Positions 45,649-54,509 of a stretch of DNA of 64,000 nt are shown here, in pieces; the first letter of the stretch is position 1; the number at the start of each line of letters is the position of its first letter. A program made the translations under genes and the position numbers. Origin of the DNA: an uncultured Acetobacteroides sp. (lineage in GTDB: Bacteria > Bacteroidota > Bacteroidia > Bacteroidales > ZOR0009); NCBI RefSeq assembly GCF_963678165.1, contig NZ_OY782755.1:806001-870000 (forward strand). The letters are read 5' to 3'. The notes beneath the pieces are model-generated. The model saw nothing but the letters and a program-made list of their open reading frames with translations. It searched no databases and was not told the DNA's origin.

Positions 45649-47100
45649 TTAGAATGTGACTTTGAATTCTACGCGTCGATTTAGGGCTCTTCCCTTATCA
45701 GAGTAGTTGTCGCTGACGGGTTGGGTGTCGCCAAAACCTGAGGTTTTAATGCGCTTTGTCGCTATTCCTTTCTCGATAAAATATGCTTTTACGGCATCGG
45801 CTCTTTCTTGGGATAGCTTTAGGTTGTGCTCTGGTGTTCCAATGTTGTCGGTATGCCCATCAATTTCGATGTTGTAGGAGGGGTTGTTGTTTAGTACACC
45901 AACGACCTCATCGATGATTGGATAGGAAACGCTAAGGATGATAGATTTACCAGACTGGAATTGGATGCCGCGAAGGGCTTTGTCGAATACCAACTTCTCT
46001 GCTGCAGTTATCTCTGGGCAACCCTTGTTTGCAGCGACTCCTGCTTGGTCGGGGCATTTGTCGTCGATATCAGGTATGCCATCGCCATCTCTGTCGGGGC
46101 AACCCTTAAGTGCCACAGGTCCTGCCATGCTTGGACATCTATCTAGAGGGTCTGGAATACCATCTCCATCACTATCGGGGCATCCTTGGAATTGTGCTAG
46201 ACCTTTTGTTGTTGGACACTTGTCCTCGTAATCGGGTATTCCATCTTCGTCGCTGTCTGGACATCCTTGGAACTGTGCTAAGCCTTTTGTTGTTGGGCAT
46301 CTATCTTCGGAATCTCTAATACCATCTCCATCTGTATCTGGACAACCTTCGAATTGAGCGAGCCCTTTTATGTTTGGGCATTGATCTTCGGAATCCTTAA
46401 TTCCATCTCCATCAGAGTCGGGGCAGCCGGAGAGGGTTATTAAGCCTGGTATGTCAGGACAAAGATCGTACTTGTTTACTACTCCATCATTATCGTTGTC
46501 CTTGTTGCGTTTCCCTCCAATGCTGAATACAAAACCGATGGTGTGCGAGGCAAACTGGTCGTTATGCCCGTTTGCACGACCATCGCGCTTATCGCGGTTG
46601 GTGAAGTTGTAAAGCAGCTGGTACTGCATGGCAAAACTGTTGCAGAAGTTGTACTTAATGCCTCCTCCAACTGGGATGATGTAGTCGCGTCCATTCCAGA
46701 TGCGGCCGCCGCTTACGTGGGCAAGCCCAAGACCTGCCGAGATGTATGGGGCTAGCTTAACCGTTTCGTTAAGGATGTAGCCGTTAGTTAACTTATAGGT
46801 CAGCAGTAGGCTGGCATCGGTTTTACTTCCAAAAAAACTGCGGGCTTCATCCTTCTTATAGCCATACTCGCCGTAGGAGGCAAAAAGGCCTACGTCGAAA
46901 GAACTGTTGATGTATCGGGTAAGCGAAATTGCTCCGATTGGATAGAATGCTTTGTTAAAGTCAAGAAAAGCATTTCCCCAATCTCCATTGTACTCCGTTT
47001 TACCACCGAATACTCCTATCGCCCACCTGTTTTCTGTGTTTTGTGCGACTGACACAGATAGCAAGCCGATTAGCAGTGATGATAAAAATAACTTTTTCAT
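45649..47100 (-). CDS. OmpA family protein with thrombospondin type 3 repeats
   Basis: A 483-aa protein. Signal peptide at about 1-19 (MKKLFLSSLLIGLLSVSVA). Residues 20-200 form an outer-membrane beta-barrel ending HTIGFVFSIGG. About 200-365 hold six calcium-binding TSP3-type repeats (DSDGDGI.D..D.CP, G....GCP). The C-terminal ~115 residues are an OmpA peptidoglycan-binding domain with the motif YNIEIDGHTDNIGTPEHNLKLSQERA split across the core and RALNRRVEFKV at the end. It probably tethers the outer membrane to peptidoglycan, with the TSP3 region as a rigid Ca-dependent spacer. Single gene, converging on the efflux genes. Confidence 0.95.
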   Translation of the reverse strand: MKKLFLSSLLIGLLSVSVAQNTENRWAIGVFGGKTEYNGDWGNAFLDFNKAFYPIGAISLTRYINSSFDVGLFASYGEYGYKKDEARSFFGSKTDASLLLTYKLTNGYILNETVKLAPYISAGLGLAHVSGGRIWNGRDYIIPVGGGIKYNFCNSFAMQYQLLYNFTNRDKRDGRANGHNDQFASHTIGFVFSIGGKRNKDNDNDGVVNKYDLCPDIPGLITLSGCPDSDGDGIKDSEDQCPNIKGLAQFEGCPDTDGDGIRDSEDRCPTTKGLAQFQGCPDSDEDGIPDYEDKCPTTKGLAQFQGCPDSDGDGIPDPLDRCPSMAGPVALKGCPDRDGDGIPDIDDKCPDQAGVAANKGCPEITAAEKLVFDKALRGIQFQSGKSIILSVSYPIIDEVVGVLNNNPSYNIEIDGHTDNIGTPEHNLKLSQERADAVKAYFIEKGIATKRIKTSGFGDTQPVSDNYSDKGRALNRRVEFKVTF

Positions 47101-47491
47101 GATTGCTTCTTGGTTAATTGGTTCTCGCCCTACTCGTATGGCTTTTCGGTTCCGCCCAGTTTCTTGAGTGTTTTTTGGTTCGGCGAGTGGCTTGCTTGTA
47201 GATGTCTTCCCTGTTAGGGTTTCGTTTGTACCGTTATCTTGAACTTAAAAACGATGAAAGTTCTTTAATGTTTATTTCAGGTCGGGTTTTATTCTTTGGG
47301 ATAGATTTAGCTGTAAACCAAACTTTGTAGAGTTGAGTTGGACTAGCTGCTTTGACAACCTTTGTCCTGATTGATGGAGGTTTAAGCCAAATAATAACAT
47401 TAAAGGAAACTTAGAAATTGAAAAAGTTACCGGATTCGAATGGATTTTACCGCATTTTTTTGAAATATTTGCGGGACTATTTGAATTTGAC
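47101..47491. other. Divergent intergenic region
   Basis: About 390 bases between the OmpA gene (minus) and the PAP2 gene (plus). It must hold both promoters, but I find no clean TAnnTTTG box or palindrome and no gene. Confidence 0.4.
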
Positions 47492-48946
47492 ATGAGGGTT
47501 AAGAGGGGATTGACTGTATTGTTTTGGGTTGTTCTGAGTGGGGTTGTATGCGAGGTTCATGCTCAGTATGTGAATATGCCGCTGGTGCATTATCTTACGG
47601 ATACGACACTTAGTCGAAATCATAGCCCATTTCCGGATCCTTTTTATAAGGAGAAGTTGGATAATAATTTTCAGCGGGTTACCACCAGCAAGGTATTCCA
47701 GATTAGCTATATCCCAGCAGGGCTGTTTGTGCTTGCCGATATTGCCTGTCAGGATGACAACTCTGTTCGAACCTCTCGGAACTTTAACATCCCTCAGTTT
47801 AGCTACCACTACGACGACTATCTGCAGTATGCCCCAGGGATACTGACCTATGCGCTAAAAGCGTTTGGTGTAGAGGGGCGTAGCTCTTGGGGACGGCTTG
47901 CCACGTCTACCGGAATATCGTTGGCCATTATGGGGGCTACCGTAAATACGCTTAAGACAACCATTCACAAGGAGCGCCCCGACAACTCTGCCAATAACTC
48001 CTTTCCTTCGGGGCATACCTCCATGGCCTTTATGGCTGCCACCTGGCTCCATAAGGAGTATGGGGTGACGCGAAGCCCTGTATACAGCGTCTTGGGGTAT
48101 GCTACGGCTACCTCCATTGCCGTTGGCAGGGTTCTGAACAACAAGCATTGGCTGTCGGATGTGCTGACAGGTGCAGGGGTGGGGATTCTTTCGTCGGAGC
48201 TGGGCTACTACTTTGGCGATATGATTTACGGCGAAAAGGGGATATCGGGTAGGGCCGTAAACCAGACGCTTCCTCCGATGGATGCTCGGCCCAGCTTTTG
48301 GAGCATATCCTCGGGGCACTCGACGCGCAACAACTCGGTAGAACTTGAAGATAATACGGTAATCAGCGTAAAAACGGGCTTCTATGTTGCCACCGAAGGG
48401 GCTTGGTTTATTACCCCTTACTTTGGAATAGGGGCTAAAATTGCGGAGCGTACCCATATCCTTGAGCCCGAAAATCCGGAGCTAATCATGAGCCGGCCTT
48501 TCCTTAATGGTTCTATCGATCATGTGGAGTCTGGCATTATGTCGGTTTACACCTTTCAGGTTGGCCCCTACTTTTCGTTACCGATAACGCGCCGATTTGC
48601 CCTTGGCTGCGATATCATCGGTGGATATTCGGGAGCAACCACCTCCTCTATCATCCTTTCAAAAAAGCCCACTTCGCCGACGGCTCCTGCTCAGACCATT
48701 GTGGCCTACCGCTCGAAGTGCAACAATAGCTTTGGGATGGAAGCGGGCATTTCGTGTAGAACTATGGTTGCCCGTAACATGGGCATTAAGTTTTTTACCA
48801 ACTACTCCGTGGGGATAGCCCGCCCCCGCTATTCGGCAATTGTTGGAATGAACGATGGTACTCCAGTATACTCCAGTTACAAAAATGCTCGGGATGCCTC
48901 CCAGAACCTTATCATCGGTATTGGAATAAACGGGTACTTCTGGTAG
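47492..48946 (+). CDS. PAP2 superfamily phosphatase with long C-terminal domain
   Basis: A 484-aa protein. A signal peptide or N-terminal anchor (MRVKRGLTVLFWVVLSGVVCEVHAQ) leads into a PAP2 domain with all three catalytic blocks: KTTIHKERPD (about 156-165), SFPSGHTS (about 170-177) and GRVLNNKHWLSDVLTG (about 212-227), whose His residues are expected at the active site. Such enzymes dephosphorylate lipid phosphates such as undecaprenyl-PP, PA or lipid A in the periplasm or envelope. The C-terminal ~230 residues are unusual: Gly/aromatic-rich beta strands (FWSISSGHSTRNNSV, TGFYVATEGAWFITPYFGIGAKI, GINGYFW at the end) suggest an outer-membrane barrel or beta domain. Substrate unknown. Confidence 0.88.
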   Translation: MRVKRGLTVLFWVVLSGVVCEVHAQYVNMPLVHYLTDTTLSRNHSPFPDPFYKEKLDNNFQRVTTSKVFQISYIPAGLFVLADIACQDDNSVRTSRNFNIPQFSYHYDDYLQYAPGILTYALKAFGVEGRSSWGRLATSTGISLAIMGATVNTLKTTIHKERPDNSANNSFPSGHTSMAFMAATWLHKEYGVTRSPVYSVLGYATATSIAVGRVLNNKHWLSDVLTGAGVGILSSELGYYFGDMIYGEKGISGRAVNQTLPPMDARPSFWSISSGHSTRNNSVELEDNTVISVKTGFYVATEGAWFITPYFGIGAKIAERTHILEPENPELIMSRPFLNGSIDHVESGIMSVYTFQVGPYFSLPITRRFALGCDIIGGYSGATTSSIILSKKPTSPTAPAQTIVAYRSKCNNSFGMEAGISCRTMVARNMGIKFFTNYSVGIARPRYSAIVGMNDGTPVYSSYKNARDASQNLIIGIGINGYFW

Positions 48947-48974
48947 CCGGAAAAGCTTCGTAGGGCGTAAGGCC

Positions 48975-49268
48975 CACTCCCTGATGGTGCATCCTCATCC
49001 CCAAGTGGTATACCCTTTTCCCCAGGCGGTATACCCCCATCCCCGAGTGGTATACCCTCGTTCCCGAGCCGTATAGCCCCATTCCCGAATGGTATACCCT
49101 CATCCCCAAGTGGTATACCCTCTTCCCCAGGCGGTATACCCCCATCCCCGAGTGGTGTACCCTCGTTCCCGACCCGTATAGCCCCATTCCCGAATGGTAT
49201 ACCCTCATCCCCAAGTGGTATAACCTTGCTCCCGGATCGTATGCTCTTCTTCCCGCACGGTGTTGCCT
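48975..49268. repeat. Minisatellite D: fourteen 21-bp units with a 105-bp higher-order period
   Basis: Fourteen 21-base units of the type CATCCCCGAGTGGTATACCC plus one base. Variants follow a fixed order of five (CATCCCCAAG, TTTCCCCAGG, CATCCCCGAG, CGTTCCCGAG, CATTCCCGAA), and this 105-base block is repeated almost exactly before the array decays. It lies between the co-directional PAP2 and glycosyltransferase genes. No stops interrupt the minus strand reading, but there is no sign of a real gene. Confidence 0.88.
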
Positions 49269-49409
49269 TTTTCTCCGTTGTTGCCTCGCCTACCCTGTTG
49301 GGTTGATGCCTGCTGCTGCTGGGGACGGTTTGTCTCCCATATTTGAGGATGCTGTGGCATCCCGAAGCTCTATTTTTCCTACCTTCGCAGCCTAAAGCAA
49401 CAGACGCTA

Positions 49410-50726
49410 ATGGGTTTAAAACGAGCGCTAATTCTTACCTACTACTGGCCGCCAAGCGGTGGGGCAGGGGTGCAACGCTGGCTGAAGTTCGTGAAGTACC
49501 TTCGCGAATACGGCTACGAGCCTGTGGTTTACACCGCAGCGAACGGCGAAATGCCGGTGTATGATCCGACGCTGGCCGACGACATCCCCGCAGGGGTAGA
49601 GGTCGTTCGTACGGAGATTTGGGAGCCCTACCACCTCTACAAGAAGCTGGTTGGGGGCAAGTCGAAGGAGAAGATCAATACCGGATTCCTATCCGAAACG
49701 GGTAAGCCGAAGCTCACCCAGAAGCTAGGCGTATGGATTCGCGGCAACTTCTTCATCCCCGATGCCCGATGCTTTTGGATAAAGCCTTCGGTGAAGTACC
49801 TCGCTGGCTACCTAAAGGATCATCCGGTTGATATCGTCATCTCCACCGGACCTCCGCACACCATGCACATGATTGCCCTCGGGCTCAAGCACCGGCTCAA
49901 CATCCCGTGGGTGGCCGATTTCCGCGATCCGTGGACCAACATCGACTTCTACAAGGATTTGATGCTAACCCGGCTGGCCGACTGGCGCCACCACAGCATG
50001 GAGCGGCGCGTGATCCGCCATGCCGACTACGTGGTTACCGTTACCAAGCAGGATCGCGACGACTACCTGCGCATGGGGGCGAAAAAGGCTGTAACCATCA
50101 CCAACGGCTACGACGAGGACGACTTTAAGGTGGATGGCGTAGCGCTCGACGCGCAGTTTACCCTCTCGCATATCGGAACCATCCCGCCATCGCGCAACCC
50201 CGAGGCGCTCTGGAAGGCCATATCATCCCTGGTAAAAAAGGATGATGCCTTTGCCCGCGACTTTCGGCTTAAGCTGGTGGGTAAGGTTGATGTCTCGGTT
50301 CGCCAGATGATTGCCAAGTATGGGCTTGATGCCAGCGTTACCTTTATCGACTACCTGCCGCATGCCGAGGCGGTGCGGCAGCAGCTGCAGTCGCGGGCAT
50401 TGCTGCTGCTCGTAAACAATACGCCCAACGCCAAGGGCATCCTCACCGGGAAGTTCTTCGAGTACCTGGCAACGGGTAGGCCTGTGGTGGCCATCGGTCC
50501 TACAGATGGCGAGGTGGCAGCCGTGCTTCGCAGTACAGGTGCCGGCTTGTGCTCCGACTTCGAGGATGCCGATACGTTGGCTCAAAATATCGAGGCCCTA
50601 TACCGTCAGCTTAAGGAGCATGGCGACTGCAGCAATGCATCGTCGGGTGCCAGCCAGTTCTCGCGCCGGAACCTTACCGCCGAGATGGCAAAGGTGATGG
50701 ATGAGGTGGTTGGATGTAGACTTTAG
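49410..50726 (+). CDS. Glycosyltransferase family 4-type protein
   Basis: A 438-aa cytoplasmic GT-B enzyme. The N-terminal domain starts RALILTYYWPPSGGAGVQRW and contains IVISTGPPHTMH and WVADFRDPWTN. The C-terminal nucleotide-sugar domain contains TNGYDEDDF, LSHIGTIPPSRNPEALW, VTFIDYLPHAEA and GILTGKFFEYLATGRPVVAIGPTDGE, with the GT4-like glutamate in KFFEYLA. It probably transfers a sugar in surface polysaccharide or lipid-linked glycan synthesis; donor and acceptor cannot be read from the sequence. A UDP-GlcNAc 2-epimerase gene follows. The final codons and stop lie inside the first heptamers of a repeat element. Confidence 0.92.
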   Translation: MGLKRALILTYYWPPSGGAGVQRWLKFVKYLREYGYEPVVYTAANGEMPVYDPTLADDIPAGVEVVRTEIWEPYHLYKKLVGGKSKEKINTGFLSETGKPKLTQKLGVWIRGNFFIPDARCFWIKPSVKYLAGYLKDHPVDIVISTGPPHTMHMIALGLKHRLNIPWVADFRDPWTNIDFYKDLMLTRLADWRHHSMERRVIRHADYVVTVTKQDRDDYLRMGAKKAVTITNGYDEDDFKVDGVALDAQFTLSHIGTIPPSRNPEALWKAISSLVKKDDAFARDFRLKLVGKVDVSVRQMIAKYGLDASVTFIDYLPHAEAVRQQLQSRALLLLVNNTPNAKGILTGKFFEYLATGRPVVAIGPTDGEVAAVLRSTGAGLCSDFEDADTLAQNIEALYRQLKEHGDCSNASSGASQFSRRNLTAEMAKVMDEVVGCRL

Positions 50727-50865
50727 ACTTTAGACCTTAGACCTTAGACTTTAGATGCTAGATATTAGATGACAGCTAGAGAAAAGAGTAGATTTTCTCT
50801 AGGTCCTCCGATTCGTTTTTTGAGGGGGGCTCTAACGTCTAAACTCTAATATCTCAATACTAAAT
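50715..50865. repeat. Inverted 7-bp repeat element without a gene (TTAGAC type)
   Basis: The left arm 50715-50770 is eight exact heptamers of the NNTAGAN type (TGTAGAC, TTTAGAC x2, CTTAGAC x2, TTTAGAT, GCTAGAT, ATTAGAT). The right arm 50831-50865 is five heptamers of the inverse type (TCTAACG, TCTAAAC, TCTAATA, TCTCAAT, ACTAAAT). The ~60-base centre contains a small hairpin (AGAGAAAA...TTTTCTCT) and no gene. The left arm overlaps the end of the glycosyltransferase gene; the right arm ends 5 bases before the epimerase ATG. Confidence 0.75.
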
Positions 50866-50870
50866 TTTGT

Positions 50871-51944
50871 ATGAAAAAAATAGTTACCATAGTGGGGGCG
50901 CGCCCACAGTTTGTAAAGGCAGCAGCCGTTTCGCGCGCCATTGCTCAGACCAGCATTCAAGAGGTGATTGTCCATACTGGGCAGCACTTCGATAAGAACA
51001 TGTCGGAGGTGTTTTTTCAGGAAATGGAAATACCCCAGCCCGACTACATGCTCGACATCCACAGCCTCAGCCATGGGGCAATGACCGGGCGTATGATCGA
51101 GAAGATCGAAGAAGTTCTTCTGAAAGAGAAGCCCGACGGGCTGATGGTTTACGGCGATACCAACTCTACCTTAGCAGGCGCCATTGCGGCATCGAAGCTG
51201 CACATCCCAATCATCCATGTGGAGGCCGGCCTACGCTCGTTCAACATGATGATGCCCGAGGAGGTTAACCGTATCCTCACCGACAGGATCTCTAGTCTAC
51301 TCTTTTGTCCCACCGATGCCGCTATCGAAAACCTGAAGAAGGAAGGATTTGGTGGCTACAGCGCAAAAATCGTAAAGAATGGCGATGTGATGCAGGATGC
51401 CGCCATATTCTACGCCGCCCGCTCGGCGGAGAAGTCGAAGGCTATTGCATCGCTTGGCGTAGCGGATGGTTTTGTGCTTGCCACCATTCACCGCCAGGAG
51501 AACACCGACGATCCCGCAAAGCTCCGTGCCATTGTCGATGGCTTGAACATCATCAACCGCGAGCGTAAGGTTATCGTGCCGCTGCATCCTCGTACACGAG
51601 GGATATTGGCCGCACAGGGCATTGCCCCAGAGTTTACCATTATCGATCCGGTTGGATACTTCGATATGGTAGAGCTGCTCAAGCATTGCGCCCTGGTTGT
51701 AACCGATAGCGGTGGCGTGCAGAAGGAGGCTTTCTTCTTCGGAAAGCCCTGCATCACCGCCCGCGAGCAAACCGAATGGGTGGAGCTTGTGGAGAAAAAC
51801 TTCAATATTCTCGTTGGTTCCGATACCGAAAAGATGGTGGAAGCCTACCGTCAATCCATGCAGCGCCGCTACGATTTCGACGTCAACCTTTACGGAAACG
51901 GTAAGGCTTCGGCTGTTGTTGCGCAGGAGATTGAACACTTTTAG
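50871..51944 (+). CDS. wecB: UDP-N-acetylglucosamine 2-epimerase (non-hydrolysing)
   Basis: A 357-aa protein, close to the usual family length. It interconverts UDP-GlcNAc and UDP-ManNAc in the cytoplasm, feeding surface polysaccharide synthesis. Seen in order: VGARPQFVKAAAVSRAI at the N-terminus, VHTGQHFDKNMSEVFF, VYGDTNSTLAGA, HVEAGLRSFN (about 115-124), MPEEVNRILTDRIS, TIHRQENTD, PLHPRTRG, and VTDSGGVQKEAFFFGKPCIT with TEWVE. These are the substrate-binding and catalytic blocks of the family. The gene follows a glycosyltransferase. Confidence 0.95.
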   Translation: MKKIVTIVGARPQFVKAAAVSRAIAQTSIQEVIVHTGQHFDKNMSEVFFQEMEIPQPDYMLDIHSLSHGAMTGRMIEKIEEVLLKEKPDGLMVYGDTNSTLAGAIAASKLHIPIIHVEAGLRSFNMMMPEEVNRILTDRISSLLFCPTDAAIENLKKEGFGGYSAKIVKNGDVMQDAAIFYAARSAEKSKAIASLGVADGFVLATIHRQENTDDPAKLRAIVDGLNIINRERKVIVPLHPRTRGILAAQGIAPEFTIIDPVGYFDMVELLKHCALVVTDSGGVQKEAFFFGKPCITAREQTEWVELVEKNFNILVGSDTEKMVEAYRQSMQRRYDFDVNLYGNGKASAVVAQEIEHF

Positions 51945-51947
51945 CGG

Positions 51948-51976
51948 TTTTACGTCAAATCCATCGGCGTAAAACG
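51948..51976 (+). terminator. Possible terminator after wecB
   Basis: Stem GTTTTACG/CGTAAAAC with a 13-base loop, followed after a few bases by GTTTTTTAC. Modest support. Confidence 0.45.
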
Positions 51977-52064
51977 AAATGTTTTTTACTTTTACCGACT
52001 AGTTGTTAAGATGATGCTCGAAAGAACATTATCATCAAAAATATAATTGAAAAGGAAAGAGCCA

Positions 52065-54509
52065 ATGCATCCAATTTTGAAGAAGTCGTTGCCCCACATT
52101 GCGGCAATTCTATTTTTCTTAGTGTTATCGTACGTTTTGTTTGCGCCACAGCTACAGGGAATGCAGCTACAGCAAAGCGATAATCAGCAGTTTCAGGGAA
52201 TGTCGAAGGAGCTAAACGACTACCGCGCTAGAACAGGCGAGGAGGCGCTTTGGACCAACAGCATGTTTGGTGGAATGCCCTCGTACCTTATATCAACGGT
52301 GTATAAGACCAACTACATCCGCTATGTCGATAATTTTCTTCAGCTAGGGCAGTCGCGCCCTGCCAGCTTCCTTTTCATCATGCTTCTGGGAAGCTACATC
52401 CTGATGCTTGCCTTTGGAATGAATCCATGGCTGGGAGTTGTTGGCTCGTTGGCGCTTTCGCTTTCGTCGTACTACTTCATTATTATAGCCGTTGGGCACA
52501 ACTCCAAGATGATTGCCATTGCCTATCTCGTGCCGCTTATCGGGAGCATTATCTTGGCATATCGAAAGAAGCTTTGGTTGGGAGTGGCGCTGGCTAGCCT
52601 ATTCCTAGGACTGGAACTCTATGCAGGGCATCCCCAGATTACCTACTACGGTGCATTCATTATTTTCTTCTTCATAGTTGCAGAGGCAATTCGCTCGTAT
52701 CACGAAAAAATCCTAAAGCATTTTGCAAAGGTGTCGGCTGCACTTTGTATTGCTCTGGTGTTGGGCATAGGAGCAAATTTCTCGCACTTGTATCTCGTGT
52801 GGGATTATGGAAAGGACTCAATTCGTGGTAAAAGCGAGCTAACCCATAATGCCGAAAATAAAACGTCGGGTCTCGATAAGGATTATGCGCTAAGCTGGAG
52901 TTACGGCATTGCTGAAACCTTCGACCTGTTTATCCCAAACCTAATGGGAGGCTCATCGACGATCGGTCTTAAGTCTGATGGCGAAACAGCCAAGACGCTT
53001 ACCACAATGGGGCAACCTGCCGAGATTGCCGCGCAGATTCCTTCCTACTGGGGGCCGCAGCCTAGCACCTCGGGACCTGTATATGTAGGAGCCGTTGTCG
53101 TATTCTTTTTTGTGCTGGGGCTATTCTTCATTCAGGGGGTAACCCGTTGGTGGCTTGTTTGTGCTACCGTGCTGTCCTTCTTGCTGGCATGGGGAAGCAA
53201 CTTCTTGGGATTCTCCGAGTTCTTCCTCCAGCATGTTCCTATGTACAATAAGTTCCGCACCGTTTCAATGATACTGGTGATAGCCGAAATTACGATTCCA
53301 ATTGTTGCGCTGCTAGGTCTGAGAAACTTGCTAGAAGGAGAAATATCGAAGGAGCGTGCTTTAAAAGGATTAAAGTGGGCGGCTGGTATTGCAGGAGGTA
53401 TCGCCTTGTTCTTTGTGCTAATGGGTGGCTCGCTATTCAGCTTCATATCCGAAAACGATAAGCAGATGTTGCCTCAGGAGGCATTAAATATGCTTGGCTC
53501 CGCAATTGCCGCCGATAGGGCATCGCTGCTAACTGCCGATGCATGGCGAACATTCATCTTTGTAGCCCTATCAGCAGGTTTAGCATGGTTGGTTATTGCT
53601 AAGAAGATAAAGCCAACCTACTTTATGCTTGCACTTGGTGTTCTTATCCTAGTTGATATGGTTCCAGTTAATCATCGTTACCTAAATAAGGACAATTGGG
53701 TTCCTGAGGCTCAGGCGCAGGTGCCATTTACTCCAACGCCAGCCGATCTTCAGATTATGAAAGATCCCGGTAACTACAGGGTGCTAAATCTTTCGGTTAG
53801 CCCATTTAATGATGCATCAACTTCGTACTTCCATAAGTCGGTTGGTGGATATCATGGGGCTAAGATGCGCCGTTACCAGGAACTGATTGACTTCCACTTG
53901 TCGCAAAATAATATGGCGGCATTCAACATGCTTAATACCAAGTATATTATTGTACCGAATCAGAAGACGCAAACGTTGGAAGTACAGCAAAATCCAGGTG
54001 CTCTAGGAAATGCTTGGTTTGTGAATTCCATTAAGGTTGTTCCAAATGCTGATGCCGAAATCGAGGCGCTTAAAGGATTCGATCCTCGTCATTTGGCAGT
54101 TGTTGATAAAAGGTTCGATAAAGAGCTTGCAGGATTCACTTCAAATGCTGATACTACCGCAAAAATTGAGCTAGTAAAGTACGAACCAAACCATCTCACC
54201 TATAAGTCGAACAATAAATCGGCACAGCTAGCCGTTTTCTCCGAGATATACTACAACAAAGGTTGGAATGCGTATGTAAACGGAAAGTTGGCGCCATACC
54301 TTCGTGCCAACTACGTGCTTAGGGCAATGGTTGTTCCTGCTGGTGATAATACCGTAGAGTTTAAGTTCGAACCTAAAATGTTCAAGGTTGGCAAATCGAT
54401 CGATTTGGTTAGCTCATTGTCGATTTTGCTGCTTGCATTCGGTTTGATTGGATACGAGCTTTTCAAACTACTTCGAGATCAAAAACTAGATAGCAAAACC
54501 AATGGTTAA
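52065..54509 (+). CDS. YfhO family multi-spanning membrane protein
   Basis: 814 aa from the ATG at 52065, which follows a purine-rich AAGGAAAGAG; an upstream TTG would add six residues. The first ~550 residues contain about a dozen hydrophobic helices with family features such as PQLQGMQLQQSDNQQFQGM, WTNSMFGGMPSYLIS and LYAGHPQITYYG. The last membrane helix lies near the C-terminus, and a ~270-residue extracytoplasmic beta domain between them holds NMLNTKYIIVP and YYNKGWNAYVNGKLAPYLR. YfhO-type proteins are GT-C-fold relatives linked to glycosylation of lipoteichoic acid in Firmicutes; the Bacteroidota substrate is unknown. The gene overlaps ftsX by 8 bases. Confidence 0.9.
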   Translation: MHPILKKSLPHIAAILFFLVLSYVLFAPQLQGMQLQQSDNQQFQGMSKELNDYRARTGEEALWTNSMFGGMPSYLISTVYKTNYIRYVDNFLQLGQSRPASFLFIMLLGSYILMLAFGMNPWLGVVGSLALSLSSYYFIIIAVGHNSKMIAIAYLVPLIGSIILAYRKKLWLGVALASLFLGLELYAGHPQITYYGAFIIFFFIVAEAIRSYHEKILKHFAKVSAALCIALVLGIGANFSHLYLVWDYGKDSIRGKSELTHNAENKTSGLDKDYALSWSYGIAETFDLFIPNLMGGSSTIGLKSDGETAKTLTTMGQPAEIAAQIPSYWGPQPSTSGPVYVGAVVVFFFVLGLFFIQGVTRWWLVCATVLSFLLAWGSNFLGFSEFFLQHVPMYNKFRTVSMILVIAEITIPIVALLGLRNLLEGEISKERALKGLKWAAGIAGGIALFFVLMGGSLFSFISENDKQMLPQEALNMLGSAIAADRASLLTADAWRTFIFVALSAGLAWLVIAKKIKPTYFMLALGVLILVDMVPVNHRYLNKDNWVPEAQAQVPFTPTPADLQIMKDPGNYRVLNLSVSPFNDASTSYFHKSVGGYHGAKMRRYQELIDFHLSQNNMAAFNMLNTKYIIVPNQKTQTLEVQQNPGALGNAWFVNSIKVVPNADAEIEALKGFDPRHLAVVDKRFDKELAGFTSNADTTAKIELVKYEPNHLTYKSNNKSAQLAVFSEIYYNKGWNAYVNGKLAPYLRANYVLRAMVVPAGDNTVEFKFEPKMFKVGKSIDLVSSLSILLLAFGLIGYELFKLLRDQKLDSKTNG

